Shown one piece after another: positions 26,266 to 35,589 of a stretch of 64,000 bases of DNA (positions within the stretch are counted from its first letter, which is position 1; every line of letters starts with the position of its first letter). Source of the DNA: Flavobacteriaceae bacterium (GTDB lineage: Bacteria > Bacteroidota > Bacteroidia > Flavobacteriales > Flavobacteriaceae); assembly GCA_018608625.1 (NCBI GenBank), contig JABAZC010000058.1, forward strand, positions 1 to 64,000, in the 5' to 3' direction. Position numbers and translations under genes: made by a program. A model generated the notes under the pieces. It was given only the letters and a program-made list of their open reading frames with translations. It was not told where the DNA came from and searched no databases.

Positions 26266-26652
26266 TTAACTTTTATTTCTTAAGTTATATACAAACAAAC
26301 TAATCCAAGCACTAATGAGAAACAAGCCTCCTAAGGGAGTAATAAACCCAATGAATTTAAATTCAAATGTGGTCAAGTCGTTAGTAGCCAATAAATAAAT
26401 AGATCCAGAAAACAGCAAAACACCCACAAGAATTAACTTAAATAAAAGGGACTGTTGTTTGCTAGTTAAACGATTTGTAGAAGCAATGTAAAACAGTAAA
26501 AAAGCATGGTACATCTGATAGCGAATTCCAGTACCTAAACTATCCATTGCGGAGTGACTAAGAACCGGTTTAAGGCCATGGGCCGCAAAAGCCCCAAGAA
26601 TTACAGCAAGCCCACCAGTAATACTGGCCAATAAAATTATTTTCCGTTCCAT
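26266..26652 (-). CDS. DUF423-family small membrane protein
   Basis: 128 residues from the ATG at 26652 (a longer TTG version starts at 26673). Four hydrophobic helices and the family motif LAVILGAFAAHGLK with RYQMYHAFLLFY. DUF423/YgdD proteins are inner-membrane proteins of unknown function. Divergent from the saccharopine dehydrogenase gene. Confidence 0.85.
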   Translation of the reverse strand: MERKIILLASITGGLAVILGAFAAHGLKPVLSHSAMDSLGTGIRYQMYHAFLLFYIASTNRLTSKQQSLLFKLILVGVLLFSGSIYLLATNDLTTFEFKFIGFITPLGGLFLISAWISLFVYNLRNKS

Positions 26653-26725
26653 ATATAAATATAAAGTGCTCAATTTACTACATTAGTACACAAACTAACA
26701 ATAAAAATAAGAATCTCTAATAAAT

Positions 26726-28090
26726 ATGCGTAAAATTTTAATCATTGGAGCTGGTAAATCGGCTTCTTTCCTTGTAAGATATTTTTTAGATAAATCCATT
26801 TCTGAAAAACTAGACATAACCATTGGAGATTTGGACCTATCAAATGCTGAAAAATGGATTATAAATAATCCAAATGCTCATACATTAAAACTAAACATAT
26901 TTGAAGAAGAAGCCCGTAAGAAGGCTATTAAAAGTGCTGATATTGTGGTGTCAATGTTGCCTGCTAGATTTCATATAGAGGTAGCAAAAGACTGTTTATC
27001 GCTTGGAAAACACATGGTGACAGCATCTTATGTTAGCAAAGAAATGCAAGCTCTGGATGAAGAAGCAAAGTTTAAAAATCTAGTATTTTTAAATGAGATT
27101 GGAGTCGATCCAGGGATTGACCACATGAGTGCAATGCAGGTCATTGATCGCATTCGTGAATCGGGAGGTAAAATTTTATTGTTTGAATCTTTTACAGGCG
27201 GACTAATGGCTCCTGAAAGCGACACTAACCTTTGGAACTATAAGTTTACATGGAACCCACGCAATGTTGTTTTGGCAGGCCAAGGCGGTGCTGCGAAATT
27301 CCTTCAAGAGGGTAGGTTTAAATACATTCCCTACCACCGTCTATTTAGAAGAACTGAGTTTCTGGAGGTTGATGGATATGGACGGTTTGAAGCATATGCC
27401 AATCGCGACTCCCTAAAATACAAAGAGATTTATGGATTGGATACTATAAAAACACTCTATAGAGGTACAATTAGACGAGTTGGATTTGGTAGAGCATGGC
27501 AAATCTTTGTAATCTTAGGTCTAACTGATGATAGCTATAAAATAGCAGATAGCGAAAATATGAGCTATCGTGACTTCATTAATTCATTTCTGCCTTACAG
27601 CCCTACAGACTCAGTTGAATTAAAACTAAGATATAAACTTAAAATAGACCAAGATGATATCTTGTGGGAGAAACTAGAAGAATTAGATGTTTTTAATGCT
27701 GAAAAAAAAGTAACATTAAAAAATGCATCTCCAGCTCAAATTCTACAAAAAATACTTTTAGACAGCTGGAGCTTAAAACCTAAAGATCAAGATATGATCG
27801 TAATGTATCATAAGTTTGGGTATGAGTTAAACGGAGAAAAACATCAAATTGATGCTACCATGGTTTGTACTGGAGATGATCAAACATTTACCGCGATGGC
27901 CAAAACAGTAGGTTTACCGGTCGGAATTGCAACATTAGCTATACTAAACAATAAAATTAAAAGATATGGGGTTCAAATCCCAACAAATAAAGATATATAC
28001 AAACCCATATTAAGCGAACTAGAGAGTTTCGGTGTCATATTTAAAGAAAAAGAAGTGAAATACCTTGGATATAACCCATTAAATATATAA
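26726..28090 (+). CDS. Saccharopine dehydrogenase family protein
   Basis: 454 residues. N-terminal Rossmann fold with ILIIGAGKSASFLVRYF, then IVVSMLPARFH and NEIGVDPGIDHMSAMQVID, matching the fungal Lys9-type saccharopine reductase/dehydrogenase. It interconverts saccharopine and aminoadipate semialdehyde plus an amino acid in lysine metabolism. An Lrp/AsnC regulator follows 63 bases later on the same strand, a common arrangement for amino-acid catabolic genes. The partner lysine-ketoglutarate reductase is not in the window. Confidence 0.87.
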   Translation: MRKILIIGAGKSASFLVRYFLDKSISEKLDITIGDLDLSNAEKWIINNPNAHTLKLNIFEEEARKKAIKSADIVVSMLPARFHIEVAKDCLSLGKHMVTASYVSKEMQALDEEAKFKNLVFLNEIGVDPGIDHMSAMQVIDRIRESGGKILLFESFTGGLMAPESDTNLWNYKFTWNPRNVVLAGQGGAAKFLQEGRFKYIPYHRLFRRTEFLEVDGYGRFEAYANRDSLKYKEIYGLDTIKTLYRGTIRRVGFGRAWQIFVILGLTDDSYKIADSENMSYRDFINSFLPYSPTDSVELKLRYKLKIDQDDILWEKLEELDVFNAEKKVTLKNASPAQILQKILLDSWSLKPKDQDMIVMYHKFGYELNGEKHQIDATMVCTGDDQTFTAMAKTVGLPVGIATLAILNNKIKRYGVQIPTNKDIYKPILSELESFGVIFKEKEVKYLGYNPLNI

Positions 28091-28153
28091 TTTAGTTATG
28101 AATTGATACATGTTTAACACTATTAATTCGTAAACCCATTAAATTAAGCACTA

Positions 28154-28615
28154 TTGAGCAAAAAAACTGAAATAGATGGTATTGATAAAACCATTTTAAG
28201 AGCCTTAATGAAGGACGCCCGAACTCCCGTTTTAGAAATTGCAAGAGCCGTGGGTATTTCTGGCGCTGCAATTCACCAAAGACTAAGAAAACTAGAAAGC
28301 TCAGGTCTTATCGCAGGCTCTAAATTTATAATAAACCCCAAAGCACTCGGCTACACCACTATGGCATTTGTAGGTGTATTTCTTGATAAAGCCAAAAGTA
28401 ATTCTGATGCCGTCAAACAACTCAAAAGAATTCCAGAAGTGCTAGAATGCCATTATACAACCGGAAATTGGAGCGTCCTAATTAAAATTCTCTGCAAAGA
28501 TAACGAGCACCTAATGTCTGTTTTAAATAAAGAAATTCAAACTATTTCTGGCGTGTCACGAACAGAAACATTTATTTCATTAGAACAACAGATTGATCGG
28601 CAAATTAAAATCTAG
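28154..28615 (+). CDS. Lrp/AsnC-family transcriptional regulator
   Basis: 153 residues with a TTG start. N-terminal winged helix-turn-helix (IDKTILRALMKDARTPVLEI ... GISGAAIHQRLRKLESSGLI) and C-terminal RAM ligand-binding domain (VGVFLDKAKSN ... YTTGNWSVLIKILCKD). Probably senses an amino acid and controls nearby genes; the saccharopine dehydrogenase gene upstream is the obvious candidate target. Confidence 0.92.
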   Translation: MSKKTEIDGIDKTILRALMKDARTPVLEIARAVGISGAAIHQRLRKLESSGLIAGSKFIINPKALGYTTMAFVGVFLDKAKSNSDAVKQLKRIPEVLECHYTTGNWSVLIKILCKDNEHLMSVLNKEIQTISGVSRTETFISLEQQIDRQIKI

Positions 28616-28644
28616 CCATAAGAAATCCTAGAATCTAAAAAAAA

Positions 28645-28917
28645 CTAACGTTTTCTGTATTTAAAGATAAAGACTAAAAGAGTAAAAGAGGATATTAGAG
28701 TGATTGTATTTGCGAATATCATGGACAAACTCTCCAAATAGATCCCGTAAACTAACCAAAATATAATGCCTATAAAAAACAAAGAAAACGTTGGTAGTGA
28801 AAATCCCGAGACATCTTTGGTCTTCCAAGTTTTATAAACTTGTGGCAAAAACGCATACGTAGTTAAACTCGCAGCTATAAGCCCTACAACTTCGATGTTA
28901 TCTATATTATCCAACAA
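28645..28917 (-). CDS. SemiSWEET-type PQ-loop transporter
   Basis: 90 residues, three helices with the PQ-loop motif TYAFLPQVYKTWKTKDVSGF at about 21-40. SemiSWEETs form dimers that move sugars through the inner membrane by facilitated diffusion. The start overlaps the end of leuS by eleven bases, so translation is coupled to it. The cargo is not determined. Confidence 0.88.
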   Translation of the reverse strand: MLDNIDNIEVVGLIAASLTTYAFLPQVYKTWKTKDVSGFSLPTFSLFFIGIIFWLVYGIYLESLSMIFANTITLISSFTLLVFIFKYRKR

Positions 28918-31723
28918 TATTCACGATTTTACCTGGCACAACTATTACTTTTTTAGGAGCGCGTCCTGCTAATTGTACTTGTGTTTTTTCATTGGCCATC
29001 ACTGCTTCTTCAATCGCTTCTTTGCTTAAATCTAATGACAACTCTATAGTAAAACGTGTTTTTCCATTAAAAGAAACAGGGTATGCCTTTGTGCTTTCAA
29101 TTAAATGGCTTGCATCAAACTCCGGAAATTTAGCAGTTGTGATAGACTCTTTATGTCCTAAATACTGCCACAACTCTTCTGCAATATGTGGCGCATAAGG
29201 CGCTATTAAAATCAAAAGAGGTTCAAGAATTATTTTAGAAGTACACTTTTTAGCGCCTAACTCATTCACGGCAATCATGAAAGTAGACACCGATGTGTTG
29301 AACGAAAAGTTTTCTATATCTTCAGTGACTTTTTTAATCGTTTTATGAAGGGTTTTTAAGTGATCCTTACTTGGGTCAGAATCAATTACGACACTACCGT
29401 CCTCACTAATATAGAGCTTCCATAGTTTTTTCAGAAACCCATGAACCCCTGTAATACCGGCAGTATTCCATGGCTTATATTGCTCCAGTGGCCCTAAAAA
29501 CATTTCATATAAACGAAGGGAGTCAGCGCCATATTTCTCGCAAATAGCATCTGGATTGACAACATTGTATTTAGATTTTGACATTTTCTCAACCTCTCTT
29601 TTTACCTTGAAAAGACGGTTGTCATCGGCAATAAACGTTGCTGTATTAAACTCTGATCTCCAAGACTTAAAAGCGTCTATATCCAATTCATCCGATGAGT
29701 TCACAAAAGAAACATCTGCATGTATCCACTGAATCTTTTCGTCTGTAATTTTGTCTGCAGAGATGAAAGTATTAGTACCTTCAACTCTTCCCACAAACGC
29801 ACTAGTCCCTAGTATCATCCCCTGATTAATCAATTTTTTAGCAAATTCATCAACAGGAACAAAACCTAGATCAAATAAGAATTTTTGCCAAAATCGTGCA
29901 TACAACAAATGGCCTGTTGCATGCTCACTTCCTCCAATATACAAATCTACTTCTTTCCAGTAATTTAAGGCCTCTGAACTCGCAAATTCATCAGAATTAT
30001 GAGCATCCATATAGCGGTTAAAGTACCAAGAACTCCCCGCCCATCCAGGCATTGTGTTTAGTTCTAACGGGAAAATAGATTTATAATCAATTCGGCTATT
30101 TTCAACTACTTTATTCTTAACGGTATCCCAAGCCCAAATGTCAGCCCTTGCCAAAGGCGGCTCTCCTTGCTTAGTCGGGAGGTATTTCTCAACCTCTGGG
30201 AGCGTAATTGGCAAATGTTCCGCAGCTACCATTTGAGGCATTCCGTCCATATAGTAAACAGGGAATGGTTCTCCCCAGTAACGCTGTCTAGAAAAAACTG
30301 CATCTCTTAATCTATAATTAGTTTTACCCAAACCATGACTTTGAGCTTCTAAAGCGTCAATGGCTTTTTTTAATGCTTCTTTATAGGGCAATCCGGTTAA
30401 AAAATCACTACTTGTAATGATCGTGTTAACTTTGTCTGTGTAGGCCTCTTCACTAATGTCAGCGTCTTCAAATATATTTGGAATTTGGAGGTTAAAGTGT
30501 TTAGCAAAGTCATAATCTCTTTGGTCGCCACAAGGCACAGACATAACTGCCCCTGTTCCATAACCTGCCAATACATAATCTCCAACCCAAACCGGAACTG
30601 GTTCCTTGGTAAATGGATGTTCGGCATACGCCCCAGTAAACACGCCTGATATGCTTTTCACATCCGCCATTCGCTCACGCTCACTTCGCTTGGCAGTTGC
30701 GAGAACGTAAGCCTCAACTGCTGCTTTTTGTTCAGCTGTAGTGATCTGATTGACCAATTCATGCTCTGGTGCTAAGGTCATAAAAGAAACACCAAAAATA
30801 GTGTCTGGACGGGTTGTGAAAACCTCAATAGTGGCGTCATAATCCTTTAAATTAAACAAGACCGAGGCGCCAATAGATTTTCCAATCCAATTTCGCTGAC
30901 TTTCTTTCAAGGCATCTGTCCAATCAATTGTATTGAGCCCTTGTAGAAGCCGCTCCGCATAAGCAGAAATTCGCATGCTCCACTGGGTCATTTTTTTCCT
31001 AACTACTTGGTAGCCTCCACGTTCCGAAACGCCGTCAATAATCTCATCATTAGCCAAGACGGTCCCTAATTCTGGACACCAGTTGACCTCGGTTTCAGCC
31101 AAATATGTTAATCGATATTGTAATAATATTTCTTGTTGTTGCTTTGGAAGGAAAGCATTCCACTGGTCGGCACTAAACGCAAATGTAGAGTCATTACAGA
31201 CTGCTTGAACATTACTATTCCCTTCACTTGCAAACAGATGAATAAGTGAGCTAATAGGCGTTGCTTTATCAGTCGATTTATTATACCAAGAATTAAATAA
31301 TTGAATGAAAATCCATTGGGTCCATTTATAATATTCTGGAGAAGAGGTTCGAACCTCTTTTGACCAATCAAAAGAAAAGCCCATTTGATCGAGTTGACGT
31401 CGATAGGTTTTTATATTTGCTTCAGTCGTAACCGCTGGATGTTGCCCCGTTTGAATGGCATACTGCTCTGCGGGTAACCCAAAACTATCATAGCCTTGTG
31501 GATGTAATACATTGAATCCCTTATGACGCTTATAACGGGCATAAATATCTGAAGCAATATAGCCTAAAGGGTGCCCAACATGAAGTCCCGCACCACTTGG
31601 ATAAGGGAACATGTCTAAGACATAATATTTAGGTTTACTTGAAGTACTTTCGGCCTGAAACGTTTTGTTTTCAGACCAGTATTTTTGCCACTTAGCTTCA
31701 ATTTCATTGAAATTGTAAATCAT
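28907..31723 (-). CDS. leuS: Leucyl-tRNA synthetase
   Basis: 938 residues. HIGH-type signature HVGHPLGYIASD, the CP1 editing domain around FTTRPDTIFGVSF and GTGAVMSVPCGDQRDYDF, zinc-like domain, and VEKMSKSKYNVVNPD as KMSKS. C-terminal anticodon-binding domain complete. Attaches leucine to tRNA-Leu; a tRNA-Leu gene is also in this window. Slightly long owing to a bacteroidete insertion. TAAATTTG box upstream. Confidence 0.96.
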   Translation of the reverse strand: MIYNFNEIEAKWQKYWSENKTFQAESTSSKPKYYVLDMFPYPSGAGLHVGHPLGYIASDIYARYKRHKGFNVLHPQGYDSFGLPAEQYAIQTGQHPAVTTEANIKTYRRQLDQMGFSFDWSKEVRTSSPEYYKWTQWIFIQLFNSWYNKSTDKATPISSLIHLFASEGNSNVQAVCNDSTFAFSADQWNAFLPKQQQEILLQYRLTYLAETEVNWCPELGTVLANDEIIDGVSERGGYQVVRKKMTQWSMRISAYAERLLQGLNTIDWTDALKESQRNWIGKSIGASVLFNLKDYDATIEVFTTRPDTIFGVSFMTLAPEHELVNQITTAEQKAAVEAYVLATAKRSERERMADVKSISGVFTGAYAEHPFTKEPVPVWVGDYVLAGYGTGAVMSVPCGDQRDYDFAKHFNLQIPNIFEDADISEEAYTDKVNTIITSSDFLTGLPYKEALKKAIDALEAQSHGLGKTNYRLRDAVFSRQRYWGEPFPVYYMDGMPQMVAAEHLPITLPEVEKYLPTKQGEPPLARADIWAWDTVKNKVVENSRIDYKSIFPLELNTMPGWAGSSWYFNRYMDAHNSDEFASSEALNYWKEVDLYIGGSEHATGHLLYARFWQKFLFDLGFVPVDEFAKKLINQGMILGTSAFVGRVEGTNTFISADKITDEKIQWIHADVSFVNSSDELDIDAFKSWRSEFNTATFIADDNRLFKVKREVEKMSKSKYNVVNPDAICEKYGADSLRLYEMFLGPLEQYKPWNTAGITGVHGFLKKLWKLYISEDGSVVIDSDPSKDHLKTLHKTIKKVTEDIENFSFNTSVSTFMIAVNELGAKKCTSKIILEPLLILIAPYAPHIAEELWQYLGHKESITTAKFPEFDASHLIESTKAYPVSFNGKTRFTIELSLDLSKEAIEEAVMANEKTQVQLAGRAPKKVIVVPGKIVNIVG

Positions 31724-31742
31724 ATCAACATCATTATAACCA

Positions 31743-31750
31743 CAAATTTA
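31743..31750 (-). promoter_or_regulatory. -7 promoter box (TAAATTTG) of leuS
   Basis: Exact TAnnTTTG match on the minus strand, 19 bases upstream of the leuS ATG. Confidence 0.5.
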
Positions 31751-31880
31751 CGCTTTATTTAGCAAGTAAAAAACTATGTTTAATGAAACAGCTACACAAA
31801 GGAATATTAATTTGTTTTCAGGGAAATACTAGCCTTTTAAGTAAGTTTTTTTATACTTTTACAATTGTAAGACATTAACC

Positions 31881-32759
31881 ATGAGTTCATCATTTGAAAA
31901 ACATCAAAAACGCCGCTTAATTTCGTCCTATTTTTCAGTCGTTATTAGCATTGCGCTAGTCCTTTTTTTACTTGGCTCGCTGGGATTATTAGTCCTAAAC
32001 GCAAAATCTATTTCTGATAACTTTAAAGAACAAGTTATTCTTACTATTTACTTAGAGGACAGTTCTAAAGACGTTGAAATAAAACAACTTGAAAAAAGCC
32101 TCGCTTTTTCTGAATATATAAAACAAACAGAGTTTGTTTCTAAAGAGTCAGCGGCAGACTTCATGAAGCTTGAATATGGTGAAGACTTTTTGGATGACAT
32201 AGGATACAACCCTTTAAAAAACTCGATTCAAGTTAACTTAAAAGCAAGTTACGTGACTACTAGACGCTTAGATAGCATCTCAGAAAGTAACCTAAAAAAG
32301 AATTTTGTAGAAGACATAAAATACGATAAAGACCTTGTATCACTCATGAATAGCAACGTAAAACGACTTAGTTTGTGGATTTTAATCATAAGCGGAATCT
32401 TTACAGCCATTGCGGTTTTATTAATCAACAGTTCTATTCGTCTTGCAGTGTACTCAAAACGGTTTTCTATTAAGACCATGCAAATGGTTGGCGCTACTAA
32501 AAAATTTATTCGCACACCGTTTATTTGGAGAAGTATCCGACTAGGCATTATAGGTTCCTTAATAGCAATTACAGGGATGGCTATTGTCCTGTACTATGTG
32601 AACATATCATTCCCTGAGTTTCAGCTGATCCAAAACAAAGTATCTATTGGACTCCTTTTTGCATCAATATTTTTAACAGGTATCTTGATTGCTTGGTGGA
32701 GTACTTTTTTTGCTACTCAACGCTTTTTAAACCTTAAAACCGAACAACTTTACTATTAA
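31881..32759 (+). CDS. ftsX: Cell division protein FtsX
   Basis: 292 residues: N-terminal cytoplasmic segment, one helix, a periplasmic domain of about 130 residues (VILTIYLEDSSKD ... EFVSKESAADFM) and three C-terminal helices with the FtsX signature AVYSKRFSIKTMQMVGATKKFI. FtsX with ATPase FtsE controls septal peptidoglycan hydrolases; ftsE is not in the window. First gene of the ftsX-DUF3098-uppP-truB set conserved in Bacteroidota. Confidence 0.92.
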   Translation: MSSSFEKHQKRRLISSYFSVVISIALVLFLLGSLGLLVLNAKSISDNFKEQVILTIYLEDSSKDVEIKQLEKSLAFSEYIKQTEFVSKESAADFMKLEYGEDFLDDIGYNPLKNSIQVNLKASYVTTRRLDSISESNLKKNFVEDIKYDKDLVSLMNSNVKRLSLWILIISGIFTAIAVLLINSSIRLAVYSKRFSIKTMQMVGATKKFIRTPFIWRSIRLGIIGSLIAITGMAIVLYYVNISFPEFQLIQNKVSIGLLFASIFLTGILIAWWSTFFATQRFLNLKTEQLYY

Positions 32760-32798
32760 TAATCTAGTAGACACTAATTCAGTTATTTTTAATTAATT

Positions 32799-33050
32799 AT
32801 GGGAGAACAAAAACGAAAAGAAAATAAAAAATCAACTTTTATTTTTGGAACACAAAACTACAAATGGATGTTTATAGGTCTTGGGCTAATTGCTCTAGGC
32901 TTTATTTTAATGGCTGGAGGTGGCTTCGATGACCCAAATGTATTTAATCCTGAAATATATAACATCCGGAGAATTCGGGTGGCACCTACTTTGATTTTGG
33001 TAGGGTTTGGAATTCAAATTTTTGCAATCCTAAAAGACTTTAAAAAATAA
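32799..33050 (+). CDS. DUF3098 small membrane protein
   Basis: 83 residues with two helices (about 24-42 and 62-79) separated by a short loop rich in Asp, Asn and Pro. DUF3098 proteins are characteristically encoded between ftsX and uppP in Bacteroidota; function unknown. It ends one base before uppP. Confidence 0.85.
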   Translation: MGEQKRKENKKSTFIFGTQNYKWMFIGLGLIALGFILMAGGGFDDPNVFNPEIYNIRRIRVAPTLILVGFGIQIFAILKDFKK

Positions 33051-33839
33051 ATGGATATCCTTGACAGCATCTTACTTGGCATCGTTCAAGGACTGACCGA
33101 GTTCTTGCCTGTTTCATCAAGTGGACATTTAGAAATTGGCAAAGCACTGCTAGGAAACAACTCCATTGCTGAAGAGAGTTTGATTTTTACCGTTGTTCTT
33201 CATTTTGCAACAGCCTTAAGCACCTTAATTGTATTTCGGAAAGATATTGTCCTAATCATCTCACAGCTATTAAAGTTTAGATGGAACGAAGACACACAAT
33301 TCATTGTTAAAATAATCATATCCATCCTGCCTGCTGGACTTGTTGGATTAATGTTTGAAAAACAATTGGAATCTCTTTTTGGAAATAATATACCTTTGGT
33401 TGGATCGATGCTAATAGTCACTGCACTATTATTATTTTTAGCCGATCGCGCCAAGCCAACAACAAAGAAAGTTGGGTTTTGGGATGCGCTGATTATAGGC
33501 ATGTCGCAAGCAGTTGCCATGCTTCCTGGAGTATCACGCTCAGGAGCTACTATATCAACCTCTGTTCTGCTTGGGAATGACAAGTCAAAAGCAGCCCGTT
33601 TCTCGTTTTTAATGGTAATTCCGTTGATTTTCGGAAAGATTGCCAAGGACCTTATTAGTGGGGACTTAAATTACGATGCTGCAAATTTTTGGAGTTTGTC
33701 ATCTGGATTTTTAGCTGCATTTTTAGTGGGTTTACTTGCATGCACACTGATGATTAAACTTGTTAAAAATAGTCAATTAAAATATTTCGCCTACTACTGT
33801 TTAGTAGTCGGTATTTTGACCCTCTTTATAACTCTTTAA
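33051..33839 (+). CDS. uppP: Undecaprenyl-diphosphatase UppP (BacA)
   Basis: 262 residues, about eight helices. Active-site motifs GIVQGLTEFLPVSSSGHLEI and MLPGVSRSGATIST are complete. Dephosphorylates undecaprenyl diphosphate to regenerate the carrier for peptidoglycan and surface glycans; confers bacitracin tolerance. Abuts truB with no gap. Confidence 0.95.
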   Translation: MDILDSILLGIVQGLTEFLPVSSSGHLEIGKALLGNNSIAEESLIFTVVLHFATALSTLIVFRKDIVLIISQLLKFRWNEDTQFIVKIIISILPAGLVGLMFEKQLESLFGNNIPLVGSMLIVTALLLFLADRAKPTTKKVGFWDALIIGMSQAVAMLPGVSRSGATISTSVLLGNDKSKAARFSFLMVIPLIFGKIAKDLISGDLNYDAANFWSLSSGFLAAFLVGLLACTLMIKLVKNSQLKYFAYYCLVVGILTLFITL

Positions 33840-34535
33840 ATGAAAATAAAAACCGTTCAAGACTATTTAAATGGCGAGGTCTTGTTAGTCGACAAGCCCT
33901 TACATTGGACCTCTTTTCAGGTCGTTAATAAATTGCGATGGCACATTCGTCAAACATTTAATCTAAAGAAGATAAAAGTAGGACACGCAGGGACTTTAGA
34001 TCCGCTGGCTACGGGACTTCTAGTAATTTGCACCGGTAAAATGACGAAGCAAATTGACACATTCCAAGGGCAAATAAAGACGTATACAGGCACCTTGGAG
34101 CTAGGTGGCACAACCCCTTCCTATGACCTAGAAACTGCAATAGATCAAACGTTCCCTACAGCTCACATAACGACTGAGCTGATCCACAACACCGCCAATA
34201 AGTTCAACGGGGAAATCGATCAATTTCCACCAATTTTTTCTGCTTTAAAAAAAGAAGGGAAACGCTTATATGAATTCGCACGCGCTGGGGAAGAAGTTAA
34301 AATTGACTCTAGGAAAGTAACTATTCAAAACTTTGAAATTCTAGCTATCACAGACACAACAGTTGATTTTAGTGTCACCTGCAGTAAAGGGACTTACATT
34401 CGATCCTTAGCTCATGACTTTGGAAAAGCACTAGATTCAGGAGCGCACCTAACAGCACTTAGGCGTACAAAAATAGGCGCATTTAATGTGGGGAAGGCTG
34501 TTTCTGTTCAAGAGTTTATCTCAAGTTTGAAGTGA
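33840..34535 (+). CDS. truB: tRNA pseudouridine(55) synthase TruB
   Basis: 231 residues. Motifs VDKPLHWTSFQVVNKLRW and the catalytic GHAGTLDPLATGLL (Asp) are intact; later RKVTIQNFE and KGTYIRSLAHD. Makes pseudouridine 55 in the T-loop of tRNAs. It lacks a long C-terminal PUA extension, as usual in Bacteroidota. Last gene of the ftsX cluster. Confidence 0.94.
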   Translation: MKIKTVQDYLNGEVLLVDKPLHWTSFQVVNKLRWHIRQTFNLKKIKVGHAGTLDPLATGLLVICTGKMTKQIDTFQGQIKTYTGTLELGGTTPSYDLETAIDQTFPTAHITTELIHNTANKFNGEIDQFPPIFSALKKEGKRLYEFARAGEEVKIDSRKVTIQNFEILAITDTTVDFSVTCSKGTYIRSLAHDFGKALDSGAHLTALRRTKIGAFNVGKAVSVQEFISSLK

Positions 34536-34816
34536 TTTTATTTTAAATAATATCTATGCTCTCAATCTCCTCATGCTTTACATGATTTCATCTTCCAAAC
34601 AAAAGTGGAAACCAAGTTAATTCTAATTGATTCGCTTCGGCCTAAAAATCAAGGCTTCTCTTATAAAATTAAACATCTAAAAACACTAAACTATTTGTGA
34701 AGATTATAGATTTGGAGACAATGAAAAATAATTTTACGTTTTTTGGGCCAAGTACATTTTTTCTAAACAATATACTTGGATATAAATTAGAAAAAAGTTG
34801 TTTCAGAAACAGTAAA

Positions 34817-35587
34817 TTAGCTAGTGTAGGGAATTATCTCTAGGAGCTTCTCAATAACATCAACTCTTGCCCTACTTTTTTTGTTAGCTCTAATAATAAT
34901 CCAAGGTGCAATTTCTGTATTAGTTTGGTCAAACATTTTTGATTTGTAGGACGTATAGTCATCCCAGCGCTCAAGTGCTGTTTTATCAACTGGACTAAAT
35001 TTCCATTTCTTAACGGGACTTGATTTTATGTCTTCAAAACGCGCTGACTGCTCATCTTTAGAAATAGAAAAATAAAATTTTACCACTCTAATACCAGAAT
35101 CAATAATCATTTTCTCAAAACTATTGACCTGATTCATAAAGATGTCATATTCTTCATTACTGCAGAAACCATTTACAGGCTCTACAACAGCACGGTTGTA
35201 CCAGCTTCTGTCAAAAAAAGTGATTTGACCATTCCTGGGTAAGTTCTTTACATAACGTTGAAAATACCACTGAGTCTTTTCTTCATCTGTTGGTTTTGGA
35301 AGTGCTACAACATTAAATTCTCTAGGATTCAAGTGCTGAGTCATACGTCGAATTGCGCCCCCCTTTCCTGCAGCATCTCGGCCCTCAAATATAACAACTA
35401 ACTTCTCTCCCTCAGCCTCAACCCATTGTTGGAGCTTAATGAGCTCTTCTTGCAAACGCTCTAACTGTGTTTCGTGATTCAAAATCTTTAATGCTTTTTG
35501 AACCGTCATATCATCATGACTTAGAAATAATTGTAAGCCACGCTTACTATTTAGTTTTTTTAAATTTTTTGCTGTAAGAGTTTCCAT
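34817..35587 (-). CDS. Polyphosphate kinase 2 family protein (second of a tandem pair)
   Basis: 256 residues. Walker A FEGRDAAGKGGAIRR and Walker B FFDRSWYNRAVVEPV are complete, with lid residues in KWKFSPVDK. PPK2 enzymes move phosphate between polyphosphate and nucleotides. It is clearly paralogous to the gene just upstream (two bases apart) but shorter at the N-terminus and C-terminus. Donor and nucleotide preference cannot be read from sequence. Confidence 0.9.
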   Translation of the reverse strand: METLTAKNLKKLNSKRGLQLFLSHDDMTVQKALKILNHETQLERLQEELIKLQQWVEAEGEKLVVIFEGRDAAGKGGAIRRMTQHLNPREFNVVALPKPTDEEKTQWYFQRYVKNLPRNGQITFFDRSWYNRAVVEPVNGFCSNEEYDIFMNQVNSFEKMIIDSGIRVVKFYFSISKDEQSARFEDIKSSPVKKWKFSPVDKTALERWDDYTSYKSKMFDQTNTEIAPWIIIRANKKSRARVDVIEKLLEIIPYTS

Positions 35588-35589
35588 AA

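Noticed and set aside
34720..34842. A 40-codon plus-strand ORF beginning MKNNFTFFGPSTFF in the gap after truB
   Set aside because: Phe/Asn/Lys-rich as expected from AT-rich noncoding DNA, overlaps the end of the PPK2 gene on the other strand, and resembles no known protein.
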